Part shown: positions 10,198 through 19,009 of the stretch, in pieces | Numbering within the stretch: the stretch's first letter is position 1 | Layout of the letters: each line of letters starts with the position of its first letter | NCBI GenBank assembly: GCA_902785075.1 | Contig: CACZXN010000007.1 | Span: forward strand, 1 to 64,000 | Direction: 5' to 3' | From: an uncultured Bacteroidales bacterium | GTDB taxonomy: Bacteria > Bacteroidota > Bacteroidia > Bacteroidales > Bacteroidaceae | DNA: 64,000 nucleotides | Made by a program: the position numbers and the translations under genes | The notes under the pieces: generated by a model | Told to the model about the DNA's origin: nothing | Database searches by the model: none | What the model saw: the letters and a program-made list of their open reading frames with translations, nothing else

Positions 10198-10205
10198 CAA
10201 AGTTA
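10198..10205 (-). promoter_or_regulatory. -7 box (TAACTTTG) upstream of lepA
   Basis: The complement reads TAACTTTG, matching the Bacteroidota -7 consensus TAnnTTTG, 31 bp upstream of the lepA ATG. No convincing -33 TTTG is seen at the expected distance. Confidence 0.6.
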
Positions 10206-10343
10206 AGCAAAAAAAAATACTTATCAGTATAAACTGATAACTATTTTACAGAAAATAGGTCAGAACACAACCATAATCGCCACTTTTGTGCCCTACCCCC
10301 TTACTTCAATGACTCTCTTGCGAGGGAAAAGATGTAGTTACGA

Positions 10344-11117
10344 CTAATAGGGTATTTCAAGTGTCAGACCATCATAAGCATAATGAATCGCAGGAGGAAG
10401 CATTCGTTCGGCTTCTGCATGAGGAAGCACAAAATGACTCATGTGTATGAAAAATGTCTGCCGAGCACCCACACGCTGAGCAAAGGCAATCGAGTCAGGA
10501 ACACTTTGATGTGCTGGATGCGAACGATAATGGAGCGTGTTGACTATCAAGGTATCCACATCATTCAGAAACTCCCACTCACTATCGGGAAGGGTTTTCA
10601 TATCTGTGATATAGGCAAGCGAGCCGATACGGAAACCCACAATCGGCAAACGGCCATGCATCACACGAAAGGGCATCACGTCAAGACTTCCTACCCGAAT
10701 GGCACGATGTGGTTCCATGTGCTCTAAGGTAATCGCGGGGACGCCTGGATATCGTTTCTCCGGCGGTGTAAAGCAATATGGGATACGTGCCATCAGGTGC
10801 TCAGCCACTAAGTCTTCTGCATAAATCTCTACGTCTCCGAACAAGATGTCCGGACGTATATCGTCAATCCCTCCCACATGGTCGTAATGCTCATGAGTAA
10901 GGAAGATAGCATCAATCTTTGGAAACTTTGGAAGCGATAATATCTGCTGACGAAAATCCGGACCACAATCAATCAAGATTGTAGTACCCTCGTGCTCAAT
11001 CAATGCTGAGCAACGCAGTCGTTTGTCACGCGGATCTTCACTCCGACATGTGGAGCACATACATCCTATCTGTGGCACCCCATTACTGGTTCCACTTCCT
11101 AATATCGTCAGTTTCAT
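10344..11117 (-). CDS. PhnP-like metallo-beta-lactamase-fold hydrolase
   Basis: 257 residues with the MBL fold. It begins MKLTILGSGTSNGVPQIGC, carries two CxxC-like pairs near the N-terminus (CMCSTC) and the metal-binding motif THEHYDH, followed by later ligands in MHGRLPIVGF, ITDMKTLP and FIHMSH. This architecture is that of PhnP/cyclic phosphodiesterase-type MBL proteins. The substrate cannot be assigned; no phosphonate genes are nearby. ATG 11117 is chosen rather than the longer reading because it overlaps the murB stop as ATGA (11114-11117), the usual sign of translational coupling. Confidence 0.83.
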   Translation of the reverse strand: MKLTILGSGTSNGVPQIGCMCSTCRSEDPRDKRLRCSALIEHEGTTILIDCGPDFRQQILSLPKFPKIDAIFLTHEHYDHVGGIDDIRPDILFGDVEIYAEDLVAEHLMARIPYCFTPPEKRYPGVPAITLEHMEPHRAIRVGSLDVMPFRVMHGRLPIVGFRIGSLAYITDMKTLPDSEWEFLNDVDTLIVNTLHYRSHPAHQSVPDSIAFAQRVGARQTFFIHMSHFVLPHAEAERMLPPAIHYAYDGLTLEIPY

Positions 11118-12097
11118 ATAAAATTCACTTCTGGATAGATGTCTATTCCGAATCGGTCTGCCACATCGTGTTGGATAGTCCGACAAAGGTTCACAACCTC
11201 TTCTCCGGTTGCTCCACCCCTATTCACAAGTATCAGGGCCTGCTTCTCATACACACCTACACGACCTAATGTGCGCCCTTTCCATCCACATTGTTCAATC
11301 AGCCATCCTGCGGGAATCTTCACCCCGTCTGCCACATCATAGAAGGGCATTTGAGGATAATCGGCTTGCAAAGCTTCGAACTTCTCACGCGTCACAACCG
11401 GATTCATAAAGAAAGAGCCTGCATTACCCAACACTTGAGGATCGGGCAGTTTCGATTTCCTTATTTCTATAATCGTTTTGCGAATAGCAGCTGGACTTAG
11501 AGAGGAGACATCTGCTACTTGATTACGCAGGTTTCCATAATCCAGATGTGGGACGAACCGTTTTGACAAGCGGTAAGTCACGTACGTCACAGCATATTGT
11601 CCCTTCAATTCATGCTTGAAGATACTGGAGCGATAGGAATAATTACACTCATCGTTGCTGAACACACGACGGCTGCCATCAACCAAGCTGACACACTCCA
11701 CCGTTTCAATCAGGTCTTTCGCTTCCACCCCATACGCACCGATATTTTGCACAGCACTCGCTCCTACCTCTCCGGGAATGAGCGACAGGTTCTCTGCCCC
11801 ACTCCACCCGTTTGCAATCGTATAGGCAACAAAATCATCCCACACAATAGCAGCACCGACTCTCACCCACACATGCTCAGCATCTGCGCTAATCGGAGCA
11901 ACAAACCGTATGCCACTATGTAAAACCGTACCGTCGAAATCTTGGGTGAACAGCAAATTACTGCCACCACCCACATGTAACACACGATCGGCATGCAGTG
12001 TTGAAACCATCTTCACCAACTCCGCTTCCGAACGATACTCCAACCATCTCTTCGCCTGAGCCTCAATCCCAAATGTATTCTTAATTCGTCGATACAT
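11114..12097 (-). CDS. murB: UDP-N-acetylenolpyruvoylglucosamine reductase
   Basis: 327 residues, type I MurB, the FAD enzyme that reduces UDP-GlcNAc-enolpyruvate in peptidoglycan precursor synthesis. Visible features are the FAD-binding VLHVGGGSNLLF (about 40-51), NLSLIPGEVGASAVQNIGAYG, the catalytic Ser in GNAGSFFMNP and the C-terminal Glu in YPEVNFI. It lies 28 bp downstream of the lipoprotein gene at 12126-12917 and overlaps the MBL hydrolase gene by 4 bp, forming a three-gene unit. Confidence 0.95.
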   Translation of the reverse strand: MYRRIKNTFGIEAQAKRWLEYRSEAELVKMVSTLHADRVLHVGGGSNLLFTQDFDGTVLHSGIRFVAPISADAEHVWVRVGAAIVWDDFVAYTIANGWSGAENLSLIPGEVGASAVQNIGAYGVEAKDLIETVECVSLVDGSRRVFSNDECNYSYRSSIFKHELKGQYAVTYVTYRLSKRFVPHLDYGNLRNQVADVSSLSPAAIRKTIIEIRKSKLPDPQVLGNAGSFFMNPVVTREKFEALQADYPQMPFYDVADGVKIPAGWLIEQCGWKGRTLGRVGVYEKQALILVNRGGATGEEVVNLCRTIQHDVADRFGIDIYPEVNFI

Positions 12098-12125
12098 AAT
12101 CTGTTTACGTTATTCCGTCACACCG

Positions 12126-12917
12126 CTATTCCACCTCCATCAGGTGCCAACGGCCATCTGAGAACCCGAAATGGAACTTCATGAAAAGTCCGTTACTCAA
12201 CCCCTTCAGCAACAGCGATTTGCGATTCGTACTGATGAGCGACTGACCATAATCCACGTTATACATGACATTATCCAATCGAGGCAAGTCATTAAAGAGT
12301 TCGTCCCATTCCTCATACGAGAGTTCAGTATCTACCACCTCGTCATCCTCCTCCGAATAGAACTTGAAGTGCAAAGGCAATTGCAGCGATTCGTGCCGAT
12401 ACAGCGAATCACTCAGGAAATCTTTCAAGAACACCAGGAACGAAGCATTCGGATTGCCCGACAGTTCATCATCGACCTCTGCCACCAAAAACCACTGCCC
12501 CAACTTCTTATTAAACTGATAATTATGAATCGTGTTCTGCTCCCAATCAATCTGCTCTACAATCACCTCCTGCAACGTCGTATCTTTCTGCAACACTAAG
12601 TCGTCCTCACGCTCATAAATCATCACAGCGGCATCATCATCATTCATCGCCAACTCGTTCACAGACCCAACCGTTCGTTCCTGAGAAAACGAGGCATTGG
12701 AAATATAGCTGAACAGGAAATCGTCAAACACCTCATCGGCAGTCTTTGGAATCACCACCTCCTCATACAAATCCAATTCCTCAAGTCCTAGTGAGTCCAC
12801 ACCGATCGAATCCTTCTCTCCGTCTTCGTCACCATCGCTTTGCCCAAATCGACACGAACAAAAGGACATGCAACACATGCCACACACAACAGACAATATG
12901 AATAACGAATGCTTCAT
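12126..12917 (-). CDS. Lipoprotein of unknown function (possibly DUF4348)
   Basis: 263 residues. The N-terminus has a hydrophobic stretch ending MSFCSCRFGQSD, a plausible lipobox, followed by a very acidic linker (DGDEDGEKDSIGVDSLGLEELDLYEE). The C-terminal 180 residues alternate beta strands and end in an NTF2-like pattern (FSDGRWHLMEVE). It resembles the Bacteroidales DUF4348 lipoproteins from memory; this was not verified. Its position just upstream of murB suggests envelope function. A TAACTTTG box lies at complement 12933-12940, 15 bp before the ATG. Confidence 0.65.
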   Translation of the reverse strand: MKHSLFILSVVCGMCCMSFCSCRFGQSDGDEDGEKDSIGVDSLGLEELDLYEEVVIPKTADEVFDDFLFSYISNASFSQERTVGSVNELAMNDDDAAVMIYEREDDLVLQKDTTLQEVIVEQIDWEQNTIHNYQFNKKLGQWFLVAEVDDELSGNPNASFLVFLKDFLSDSLYRHESLQLPLHFKFYSEEDDEVVDTELSYEEWDELFNDLPRLDNVMYNVDYGQSLISTNRKSLLLKGLSNGLFMKFHFGFSDGRWHLMEVE

Positions 12918-13075
12918 CTTGAAAACAAATGCAAAGTTACTAAAAAAAGTTATGAGTAACGGAACCTATACATGCAGAATTTGCAAAAAAGATATAAATA
13001 TTGAATGATTTTACAAAAAAAAAGCATAAAGGTTGCACTTTCTTACGATTGTTTTGCAAAAATTGTAAATAGTAA

Positions 13076-13106
13076 TTTGTCAAATTGTAATTTTTTTATA
13101 CCTTTG
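13076..13106 (+). promoter_or_regulatory. Promoter for the lipoprotein gene at 13141
   Basis: TTTG at 13076-13079, a 19-bp spacer, then TACCTTTG at 13099-13106, matching the Bacteroidota -33/-7 consensus. Confidence 0.75.
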
Positions 13107-13140
13107 CAACGAGAAAAATGCAAAAAAAACAATTATTGAT

Positions 13141-13740
13141 ATGAAGCCGTTTACTATTGTTACAATCTTTACTTTCGCCTTTTTCCTGTTCAGCTCATGC
13201 GAGCCAAGCAAGAAAGAACGGTTACTGAGTTACCAATGGACCTATTCTTCATCCAACTCCCTGTCAATGACTGCCAAAAAAGATATTCCAGCTGGCACGA
13301 TGACCATCCTGCAGGAAACTATCGATCAGTTCGATGCCGACCACATCGAGAAAGAGTTTGGATCGTTGCAGATTTTCTTCAATCTGTATCTCGAAGAAAC
13401 CGATGCACCCTACACCGTCATTCTCGAATACGACTCCGACTATGAGGGAAAATGGGAAATAGACGGAAATATTTTGCAGTTAAGTGGCGACGAATGCGCC
13501 TACAGGTTCTCAAAGGGATATGCACTCGACCCCAATGCCGACTACGATGAAGACTACTATGTAAAACTCCTGAAGACCTATGCAGACTCATGTGTAGTCC
13601 AGCCACTCATCAACTCACAGATTATGGCACACTCTGCTGAGATTATGGAACTAACAGACGAGCAATTAACGTTGAAATACTCTGGAAATACGACCGTGCA
13701 GACTCTGACACGACTCAAGAAACCAATACAAAAAATATAA
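13141..13740 (+). CDS. Hypothetical lipoprotein, lipocalin-like
   Basis: 199 residues, not recognised. The N-terminus MKPFTIVTIFTFAFFLFSSC is a clear lipoprotein signal with Cys20. The following KERLLSYQWTYSSS and repeated short beta segments (GKWEIDGNILQLSGDE, LTLKYSGNTTVQTLTRLKK) give the look of a small lipocalin-type or DUF-type beta-barrel as found in many Bacteroidales lipoproteins; this is a structural impression only. It is monocistronic, with its own promoter and a strong terminator directly downstream. Confidence 0.7.
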   Translation: MKPFTIVTIFTFAFFLFSSCEPSKKERLLSYQWTYSSSNSLSMTAKKDIPAGTMTILQETIDQFDADHIEKEFGSLQIFFNLYLEETDAPYTVILEYDSDYEGKWEIDGNILQLSGDECAYRFSKGYALDPNADYDEDYYVKLLKTYADSCVVQPLINSQIMAHSAEIMELTDEQLTLKYSGNTTVQTLTRLKKPIQKI

Positions 13741-13750
13741 AGCAAAAAAG

Positions 13751-13785
13751 AAAACGGAATGCATCACATTCCGTTTTTTTATGCT
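13751..13785. terminator. Bidirectional intrinsic terminator
   Basis: A perfect 11-bp stem (13751-13761 with 13767-13777), 5-nt loop, then a T-run on the plus strand and an A-run before the left arm. It separates the convergent lipoprotein (+) and GH30 (-) genes and can serve both. Confidence 0.85.
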
Positions 13786-13796
13786 TCGTTATAGCG

Positions 13797-16412
13797 TCAT
13801 CTCACCAACACCTTCCGTCCGTCGATGATATTGATGCCATGCTGGAGGGCATCAATGCGTTGCCCGGCAATGTTGTACAATCGATGAGCTGTCCTCCCAT
13901 CTGCCTTAACTTCGCTGATGGCTGTATCGGCAGCTTTGAGCGCTACGATCGGTTCGTCTGTGTCGAGGTAAGCATAAATCGTGAATGGAGCGATTTTGGT
14001 CTCGCTTTCTACTCGTTCGAATGCCATTCGCTCGGGATTCAACAGATAGTCGCCTGGGTAGAGGGTCATCGACGCGTAGGTATAGCGTACTTTTGCCGTG
14101 ATGGGGCATTGCTCGGCTGCGATGTCGCCTGTTCCGCTCAGAGTGATGATACTCTCGTCGGGAATCTCTTCGCTTTCATTGTCATTGTTGACTTCCCCTG
14201 CTCGTATGAATATTCCGTCTTCCTGTTCACGGAGCAGCAGCACGGGTCGGTTGGCTGGGATGGAGCGCATTTCTACGATGCTGAGGTCGTCGTTGATGAT
14301 GTACGCGTCATATCCTGCCGGTATCTGTGCTGTGAATGGGATGACGAATGCGTAGTCGTGGCGTGCATCGCCGAGGGTGTATGTGGCTTCATCGGCTGTG
14401 AAGGATGTCAGCGGTCGGAAGTTGCCGCCTGTGTTGTACAGATTCAGACGTTTACACAATCCGCCTGCTACGATGTTCGTACCGCTTGCCTGTCCATCGC
14501 CGACGTACACCACTTTGTTCGAAATGTTGAGCCACTGAAGTTCTGATGGGATGCTTGTGACGGCTGTCATGTCGATGCTCGTGCACGAGGGGTCGTTGGT
14601 GTAGTCGAGTACGTAACTGTCGTCGGCTACATATTCACCGCTCAGTGTGGCTGAATACTCGCCCTCATCGTTGGCGAGATATACGTCGCCGAAGGTGATG
14701 TTGAGCTTCGAGTTGTAGTTGTTGTTCGTGAGCGAGATTAAGCCGATGCACCCGTCGGTAAGGGTTCGTGGTGAGATGTCGAACGAGAGTTCAAAGTTCT
14801 CTCTCTGTTCGAGACTGAGTTCACCGTAGTCGTGCTTCGCCACTTTTCCTTCGCGGTTGACGTATATGAGCGTGGTTTGCGACGAAGTGTAGTTGGATGC
14901 CGATGTCACCTTCTTTACGCTCAGCACGAGGCGGTCGAACTTTTGCGTCAGTTCGAGGTAGCCCAGCACTGCGTTGGTGCGTGTCGAGATGAGAGGGTTC
15001 TCGTGATCGAATGTCTTGGTCTTACCGCTGAGCTTGTAGTTCACGCCGAACGTAGAGCGCGTCTGAGTCATGTCTTCGATGCGGTCGAACCGTTTCGTAG
15101 CGCCTTTCATATTCGATGCCATGCGGTCTCGACTGCGCGTAAACCACAGCGTCACAACACTCTGTGCAGCCACCTCTGCTACAGGTCGGCAGGTCTCTGC
15201 GTCAGGATTGATGTTCGTCACCGTGAGGTTCCTCGTCTGATTCGTCGTATAGACCTTTCCGCCTGTGGTGTAGAATGGCAAATCGACCGTCAGGCTGACA
15301 CTCTGATTCGAGCTGTTGGCCAGCACAGCCACGATGGTGTCGCCTGTCTGCGACAGATAGTACGACCCCTCCATTCCTCCACCCGTGAAACTACCTTCGA
15401 TACGTGTCATACCCGTTACGAAGCGAGCGAAATGAGCCATCACATAGCCACGTTTCGTAATCGTTCCACTACTGCCTGCACCTCGCTGCCCGTCACCCAT
15501 CATGGCATAGTAGCGTTTGGCAGCATAGTGAATCCAAGCGTTGAAGTCGCCCAACATACATGTGTTGATAGCTCGGTAGAAATTGAAGAAGTCCTTCGAG
15601 AAGTCGAAGTTACGCTCGCTGTTCTCCACCTCGTTCCAGTTGATGAGATACTCCGTCATCCACAACTCCTTTCCCTTCTTCCCAAGGTTCTTATAGGACG
15701 ATCCGATACCACCGTACTGATGTCCGCCGTAGATATCGAAGCAATCGAGAACAGCCGAAGTATTCAACGCATTCGCATACGAGTCGCTACTGCCGATTGT
15801 TTCCGGAGCCATAATCTTACAGTTGATTTGTCGGCCATACGTCTTCACAAACTCAGCCATTTCACTGGCCGACCACAGACATCCCGCATACTCAGCAGGC
15901 CAGTCAGGCTCGTTCTGAATGGAGATTGCATCAAGCTCCACCCCGTTCTGACGCAAGTACGTCACATAGTCGTCCAGATACTTCGCATAGTCAGCCCAGT
16001 TCTCACGCTTCAGTCGTCCCTCCTGTCCGTCCTCGTTCTTGGCACTGCTCGAGTTGTTCGTCTTCCATTCAGCAGGCTGCCCCCACGGCGATGCAAACAC
16101 AATCAGTCCCATCTGCTTCGCCAGCTTAGCAGTATTCAACGACTGTCCCCATGCATTTCTGCCGATAGGGATATAAAGCCTCATGATGTTACACCCCACC
16201 GTACTACCCTTACCCCACACCTTTTTGATTTCGCTCTCCGACATGTGGTTGTAAGTAAACTGAGGTGAACAGACGAATCCACCGAAACCAGTGATATGCT
16301 GATGCTTCTTGCTCGCATCGAAACGAAGAGTCGCCTTCGTCTGAGCCTCTGCTGTCATCGATAAACCGACAAGCAGCAATACCATTGTAGTAATATGTTT
16401 TATACCCATCAT
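13797..16412 (-). CDS. Secreted GH30-family glycoside hydrolase (xylanase-like)
   Basis: 871 residues from ATG 16412. A signal peptide (MTTMVLLLVGLSMTAEAQ region) is followed by a GH30 (beta/alpha)8 domain: ITGFGGF near its start, acid/base Glu168 in SIQNEPDW and nucleophile Glu254 in LWMTEYLIN. The SxQNEPDW pattern and the beta-sandwich segment after the barrel fit glucuronoxylan/xylan-active GH30 enzymes. Beta-rich C-terminal modules follow, and the protein ends HRLYNIAGQRIDALQHGINI..., a T9SS-like sorting tail. The longer reading to 16493 is rejected because it would overlap the -7 box. The opposite strand carries a 478-codon shadow ORF. Confidence 0.87.
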   Translation of the reverse strand: MMGIKHITTMVLLLVGLSMTAEAQTKATLRFDASKKHQHITGFGGFVCSPQFTYNHMSESEIKKVWGKGSTVGCNIMRLYIPIGRNAWGQSLNTAKLAKQMGLIVFASPWGQPAEWKTNNSSSAKNEDGQEGRLKRENWADYAKYLDDYVTYLRQNGVELDAISIQNEPDWPAEYAGCLWSASEMAEFVKTYGRQINCKIMAPETIGSSDSYANALNTSAVLDCFDIYGGHQYGGIGSSYKNLGKKGKELWMTEYLINWNEVENSERNFDFSKDFFNFYRAINTCMLGDFNAWIHYAAKRYYAMMGDGQRGAGSSGTITKRGYVMAHFARFVTGMTRIEGSFTGGGMEGSYYLSQTGDTIVAVLANSSNQSVSLTVDLPFYTTGGKVYTTNQTRNLTVTNINPDAETCRPVAEVAAQSVVTLWFTRSRDRMASNMKGATKRFDRIEDMTQTRSTFGVNYKLSGKTKTFDHENPLISTRTNAVLGYLELTQKFDRLVLSVKKVTSASNYTSSQTTLIYVNREGKVAKHDYGELSLEQRENFELSFDISPRTLTDGCIGLISLTNNNYNSKLNITFGDVYLANDEGEYSATLSGEYVADDSYVLDYTNDPSCTSIDMTAVTSIPSELQWLNISNKVVYVGDGQASGTNIVAGGLCKRLNLYNTGGNFRPLTSFTADEATYTLGDARHDYAFVIPFTAQIPAGYDAYIINDDLSIVEMRSIPANRPVLLLREQEDGIFIRAGEVNNDNESEEIPDESIITLSGTGDIAAEQCPITAKVRYTYASMTLYPGDYLLNPERMAFERVESETKIAPFTIYAYLDTDEPIVALKAADTAISEVKADGRTAHRLYNIAGQRIDALQHGINIIDGRKVLVR

Positions 16413-16490
16413 CCCTGTACCGTTATTGATAATATTGTCGATTAAACCATTCTCTCTCTTCGTTATTCCACCCACCATCCTTTTACACTG

Positions 16491-16523
16491 CAAATATACA
16501 AAAAAAAATCTGAAACAGCCAAA
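16491..16523 (-). promoter_or_regulatory. Promoter for the GH30 gene
   Basis: Complement: TTTG (16520-16523), 21-bp spacer, TATATTTG (16491-16498). The transcript would begin near 16484, so the start at 16493 cannot be used. Confidence 0.65.
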
Positions 16524-16577
16524 TAATAAATAGAAAAAGGAGTAAGGAGAGGTATTTTCCCACCTTCACTCAGTGTT

Positions 16578-16619
16578 ATTGACCATTGACCATTGATTAT
16601 TGATTATTGACGATTGACC
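16578..16619 (+). repeat. Heptanucleotide array, 6 x ATTGACC-type
   Basis: Six 7-bp units in exact register: ATTGACC, ATTGACC, ATTGATT, ATTGATT, ATTGACG, ATTGACC. It faces an inverted array at 16751-16785. Confidence 0.9.
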
Positions 16620-16620
16620 T

Positions 16621-16750
16621 TCCTCCCCCTAGAGGGGGAGCTAGAGGGGGTCTGTTCTTACAGCGCTTTTGGGTGGTGGGTTGGTCGTTACGATAGGGTT
16701 CCCACCCTATCATCATATTATCCGGTTAATCCGTGGTCAAATAAATAAAT
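16621..16750. repeat. Intergenic palindromic mosaic between inverted heptamer arrays
   Basis: Contains a purine/pyrimidine palindrome (CCTCCCCCTAGAGGGGGAG, 16622-16640), AGAGGGGGTCT, the string CTTACAGCGCTTT, and a hairpin GATAGGGT/ACCCTATC (16692-16711). The same modules recur at 32325-32608, so these look like REP-like mosaic parts rather than a gene. No ORF is credible here. Confidence 0.75.
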
Positions 16751-16785
16751 CAATGGTCAATGGTCAATCGTCAATGGTCAATGAT
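16751..16785 (-). repeat. Heptanucleotide array, 5 x CAATGGT-type (inverted copy)
   Basis: Five 7-bp units (CAATGGT, CAATGGT, CAATCGT, CAATGGT, CAATGAT). The minus strand reads as ATTGACC-type, inverted relative to the array at 16578-16619. It provides the stop codon of the radical-SAM gene. Confidence 0.9.
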
Positions 16786-17656
16786 GTAGCCGCTTGCGTA
16801 CCAATTCGACGAATTCGTAATTTTTGAGTCCCCATCCTGGTTGGGCAAGAAGGGATGCGGGTGATTGACTGACGAATCGTTCGAAGACGAGGTCGGGACG
16901 TGAATGGCGGATGAACTGGACAACGAGGTCGGCGTATTCGTCGGGGGTAAATCGCAGGAATGCTTCGGGATGGGCAGCATATTCGTCTGCCATGCGTGTA
17001 CCTTTGATGAGTTGCAACTGATGGAGCTTGAGTGTGGTGAGTGGCAGCTGTGAGAGTTGCTCGGCTTCATGAATCATCTCCTCACGACTTTCGCCCGGCA
17101 ACCCAAGGATGATATGTCCTCCTACATGTATTCCCCGTTCAGATGTTGCTTTGACGGCTTGCTGTGTACAGGCATAATCGTGTCCTCGATTGATGCGAAT
17201 CAGCGTTTTGTCGTAGATGCTTTCGATGCCGTATTCAACGATGAGAAAGGTGTGGCGATTCAAATCGGTGAGATAGTCGAGCAGGGCTTCGGGCATGCAG
17301 TCGGGACGTGTTCCGATGACCAACCCCACCACTCCATCGACACTGAGGGCTTCTTCGTATTTTCGTTTGAGATCATCGAGAGCTGCATAGGTATTGGTAT
17401 ATGCCTGAAAGTAGGCAAGGTATTTCATCGAGGGATATTTCCGTGCAAAGAACTCCTTACCTTCTTCGAGTTGCTGACGGATGGTCTTATCGGTGTGGCA
17501 GTATGCGGGATTGAAGGTCTGGTTGTTGCAATAGGTACATCCACCCTCTCCTACCCTTCCGTCACGATTGGGACAGGTGAAACCAGCATTGATGGATATC
17601 TTCTGTGCCTTGCACCCCAGCTGGTCGGTTAGCCAAGTTCCGAAATCTATATACAT
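16778..17656 (-). CDS. TIGR01212-family radical SAM protein (YhcC-like)
   Basis: 292 residues. The cluster-binding motif is CPNRDGRVGEGGCTYC (about residues 28-43), with the seven-residue spacing typical of the YhcC/TIGR01212 family rather than the usual CxxxCxxC. Conserved downstream motifs include YFQAYTNTYA, IGTRPDC, VEYGIESIYDKTL, HIILGLPGE and TTLKLHQLQLIKGT. The substrate is not known for the family. It starts 19 bp after the rRNA methyltransferase gene. The last codons and stop (HH-stop) come from the heptamer array, so the native C-terminus may have been altered. Confidence 0.9.
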   Translation of the reverse strand: MYIDFGTWLTDQLGCKAQKISINAGFTCPNRDGRVGEGGCTYCNNQTFNPAYCHTDKTIRQQLEEGKEFFARKYPSMKYLAYFQAYTNTYAALDDLKRKYEEALSVDGVVGLVIGTRPDCMPEALLDYLTDLNRHTFLIVEYGIESIYDKTLIRINRGHDYACTQQAVKATSERGIHVGGHIILGLPGESREEMIHEAEQLSQLPLTTLKLHQLQLIKGTRMADEYAAHPEAFLRFTPDEYADLVVQFIRHSRPDLVFERFVSQSPASLLAQPGWGLKNYEFVELVRKRLHH

Positions 17657-17675
17657 TGTGGGAATTGATGTGTGC

Positions 17676-18860
17676 CTAAATCTGTTTTCTGATGCGCCAT
17701 TCCTTCGGATAGAGATTGTTGGCTCTGCTTCCGATATTCTTTACGGGTCCGAGAGCGAGTCCCTGATAGGCAATCGTAACCACTCCCTTTGGCACATCGC
17801 TACCCAGCACAAGTGCCTCACCACGCAGATAACGGAGAGCTGCTGACTGATCGACCTCGACGATGGCGACTGACGACTGATAATCCTCAAGCGGATTAGG
17901 GAGAATACGGAGGGTCTGCAGCTGCTTGGCAGTGATGGAACGAGGGGACGATGAGCGGTCGGATTCGGCTCCATGCTTACGCAGAATGGCACAGAAGAAT
18001 CCTTCGCCCTGTATGCGATGGGGGAAGAAATGACAGCAATCGAAGTCGTCGCTCAGCAAATTGCCTACCACGTTCCATTCGGGTTTAGCAAGACAAGGCA
18101 GCACGTCTGCACCCAGTTCGTCACGAATCCAACGAACGTTTTCCTCGTCCTCATGAGTGTTGTAGGTACAGGTGCTGTAAATCATCAGTCCTCCCGGACG
18201 CAAGCAGTCCCAGATGGTTGCGACGATGTCGCGCTGACGTTCTGCACACTGCTCGACATTCTGCAAGGACCAGTCGTGAATGGCTCCCTCGTCCTTACGG
18301 AACATCCCTTCGCCCGAACAAGGCACGTCGCAGAGTATGAGATCGAACGCCTCGCTGAACTTTCGGAAATCCTCCGGACGGTTATTGGTCACAACCACAT
18401 TGTCCCCACCCCATTTTGAAAGGTTCTCGCGCAGAATCCAAGCCCGCTTGGGCATGATTTCGTTTGCGATGAGAGTGGAACCAGCCGAGAGACACGACTG
18501 CAAAAGGGTGGATTTGCCACCTGGAGCTGCACAGAGATCGATTGCTGTGACATCAGCCTCACCCACATATTCATGGAGCAGATGAGCGATGAACATCGAA
18601 GAGGCTTCCTGCACATAATAAGCTCCTGCATGGAACAATGGATCGAGGGTGAACGAGGGACGTTCGACGAGATAGACTCCATCAGAGCACCAAGGTACAC
18701 ACGCTGCCTGCGAGCAACCTAACTGTTCGCGATCGGCCTTGGCGGAATTGATGCGGATGGATGTGGGAGACGGAACGTCCATCGCAGCAAGAAACCGTTG
18801 AAGTTCGTCCTTATCCAACAGTTCCTGCATCTGATTGATGAAATCCTGTGGTAGTTGCAT
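17676..18860 (-). CDS. RsmF/NOL1-NOP2-sun family rRNA (m5C) methyltransferase
   Basis: 394 residues from ATG 18860; the upstream extension is hydrophobic noise. The SAM site is IDLCAAPGGKSTLLQS; the two catalytic cysteines are in DVPCSGEGMF and MIYSTCTYN, typical of m5C RNA methyltransferases. The C-terminal region (HFFPHRIQGEGFFCAILRK, plus an RsmF-like tail) fits 16S rRNA m5C1407 methyltransferases. It forms a unit with the radical-SAM gene 19 bp downstream. A TACCTTTG box lies at complement 18880-18887. Confidence 0.88.
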   Translation of the reverse strand: MQLPQDFINQMQELLDKDELQRFLAAMDVPSPTSIRINSAKADREQLGCSQAACVPWCSDGVYLVERPSFTLDPLFHAGAYYVQEASSMFIAHLLHEYVGEADVTAIDLCAAPGGKSTLLQSCLSAGSTLIANEIMPKRAWILRENLSKWGGDNVVVTNNRPEDFRKFSEAFDLILCDVPCSGEGMFRKDEGAIHDWSLQNVEQCAERQRDIVATIWDCLRPGGLMIYSTCTYNTHEDEENVRWIRDELGADVLPCLAKPEWNVVGNLLSDDFDCCHFFPHRIQGEGFFCAILRKHGAESDRSSSPRSITAKQLQTLRILPNPLEDYQSSVAIVEVDQSAALRYLRGEALVLGSDVPKGVVTIAYQGLALGPVKNIGSRANNLYPKEWRIRKQI

Positions 18861-18896
18861 TTCTGTTCGTTTATTGATGCAAAGGTACGAAGAAAT

Positions 18897-18917
18897 TAAG
18901 AGGTAAGAGGCAAGAGG
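18897..18917 (+). repeat. Heptanucleotide array, 3 x TAAGAGG-type
   Basis: TAAGAGG, TAAGAGG, CAAGAGG in register, located between the divergent methyltransferase and cstA promoters. Confidence 0.75.
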
Positions 18918-18949
18918 TGTCAAAAAAAACGAAATAATCACGTTTTATG

Positions 18950-18980
18950 TTTGATGGATATGAATTATTTTGTAATTTTG
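18950..18980 (+). promoter_or_regulatory. Promoter for the cstA operon
   Basis: TTTG (18950-18953), 19-bp spacer, TAATTTTG (18973-18980), 30 bp before the cstA ATG. Confidence 0.8.
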
Positions 18981-19009
18981 CAGTTCAAACATAAAAAAAT
19001 ACGTACACA

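Noticed and set aside
14832..16268. 478-codon ORF antisense to the GH30 gene
   Set aside because: It is the opposite strand of a clear GH30 catalytic domain, has no start context or recognisable domain, and its Arg/His/Ser-rich composition is that of a shadow frame.
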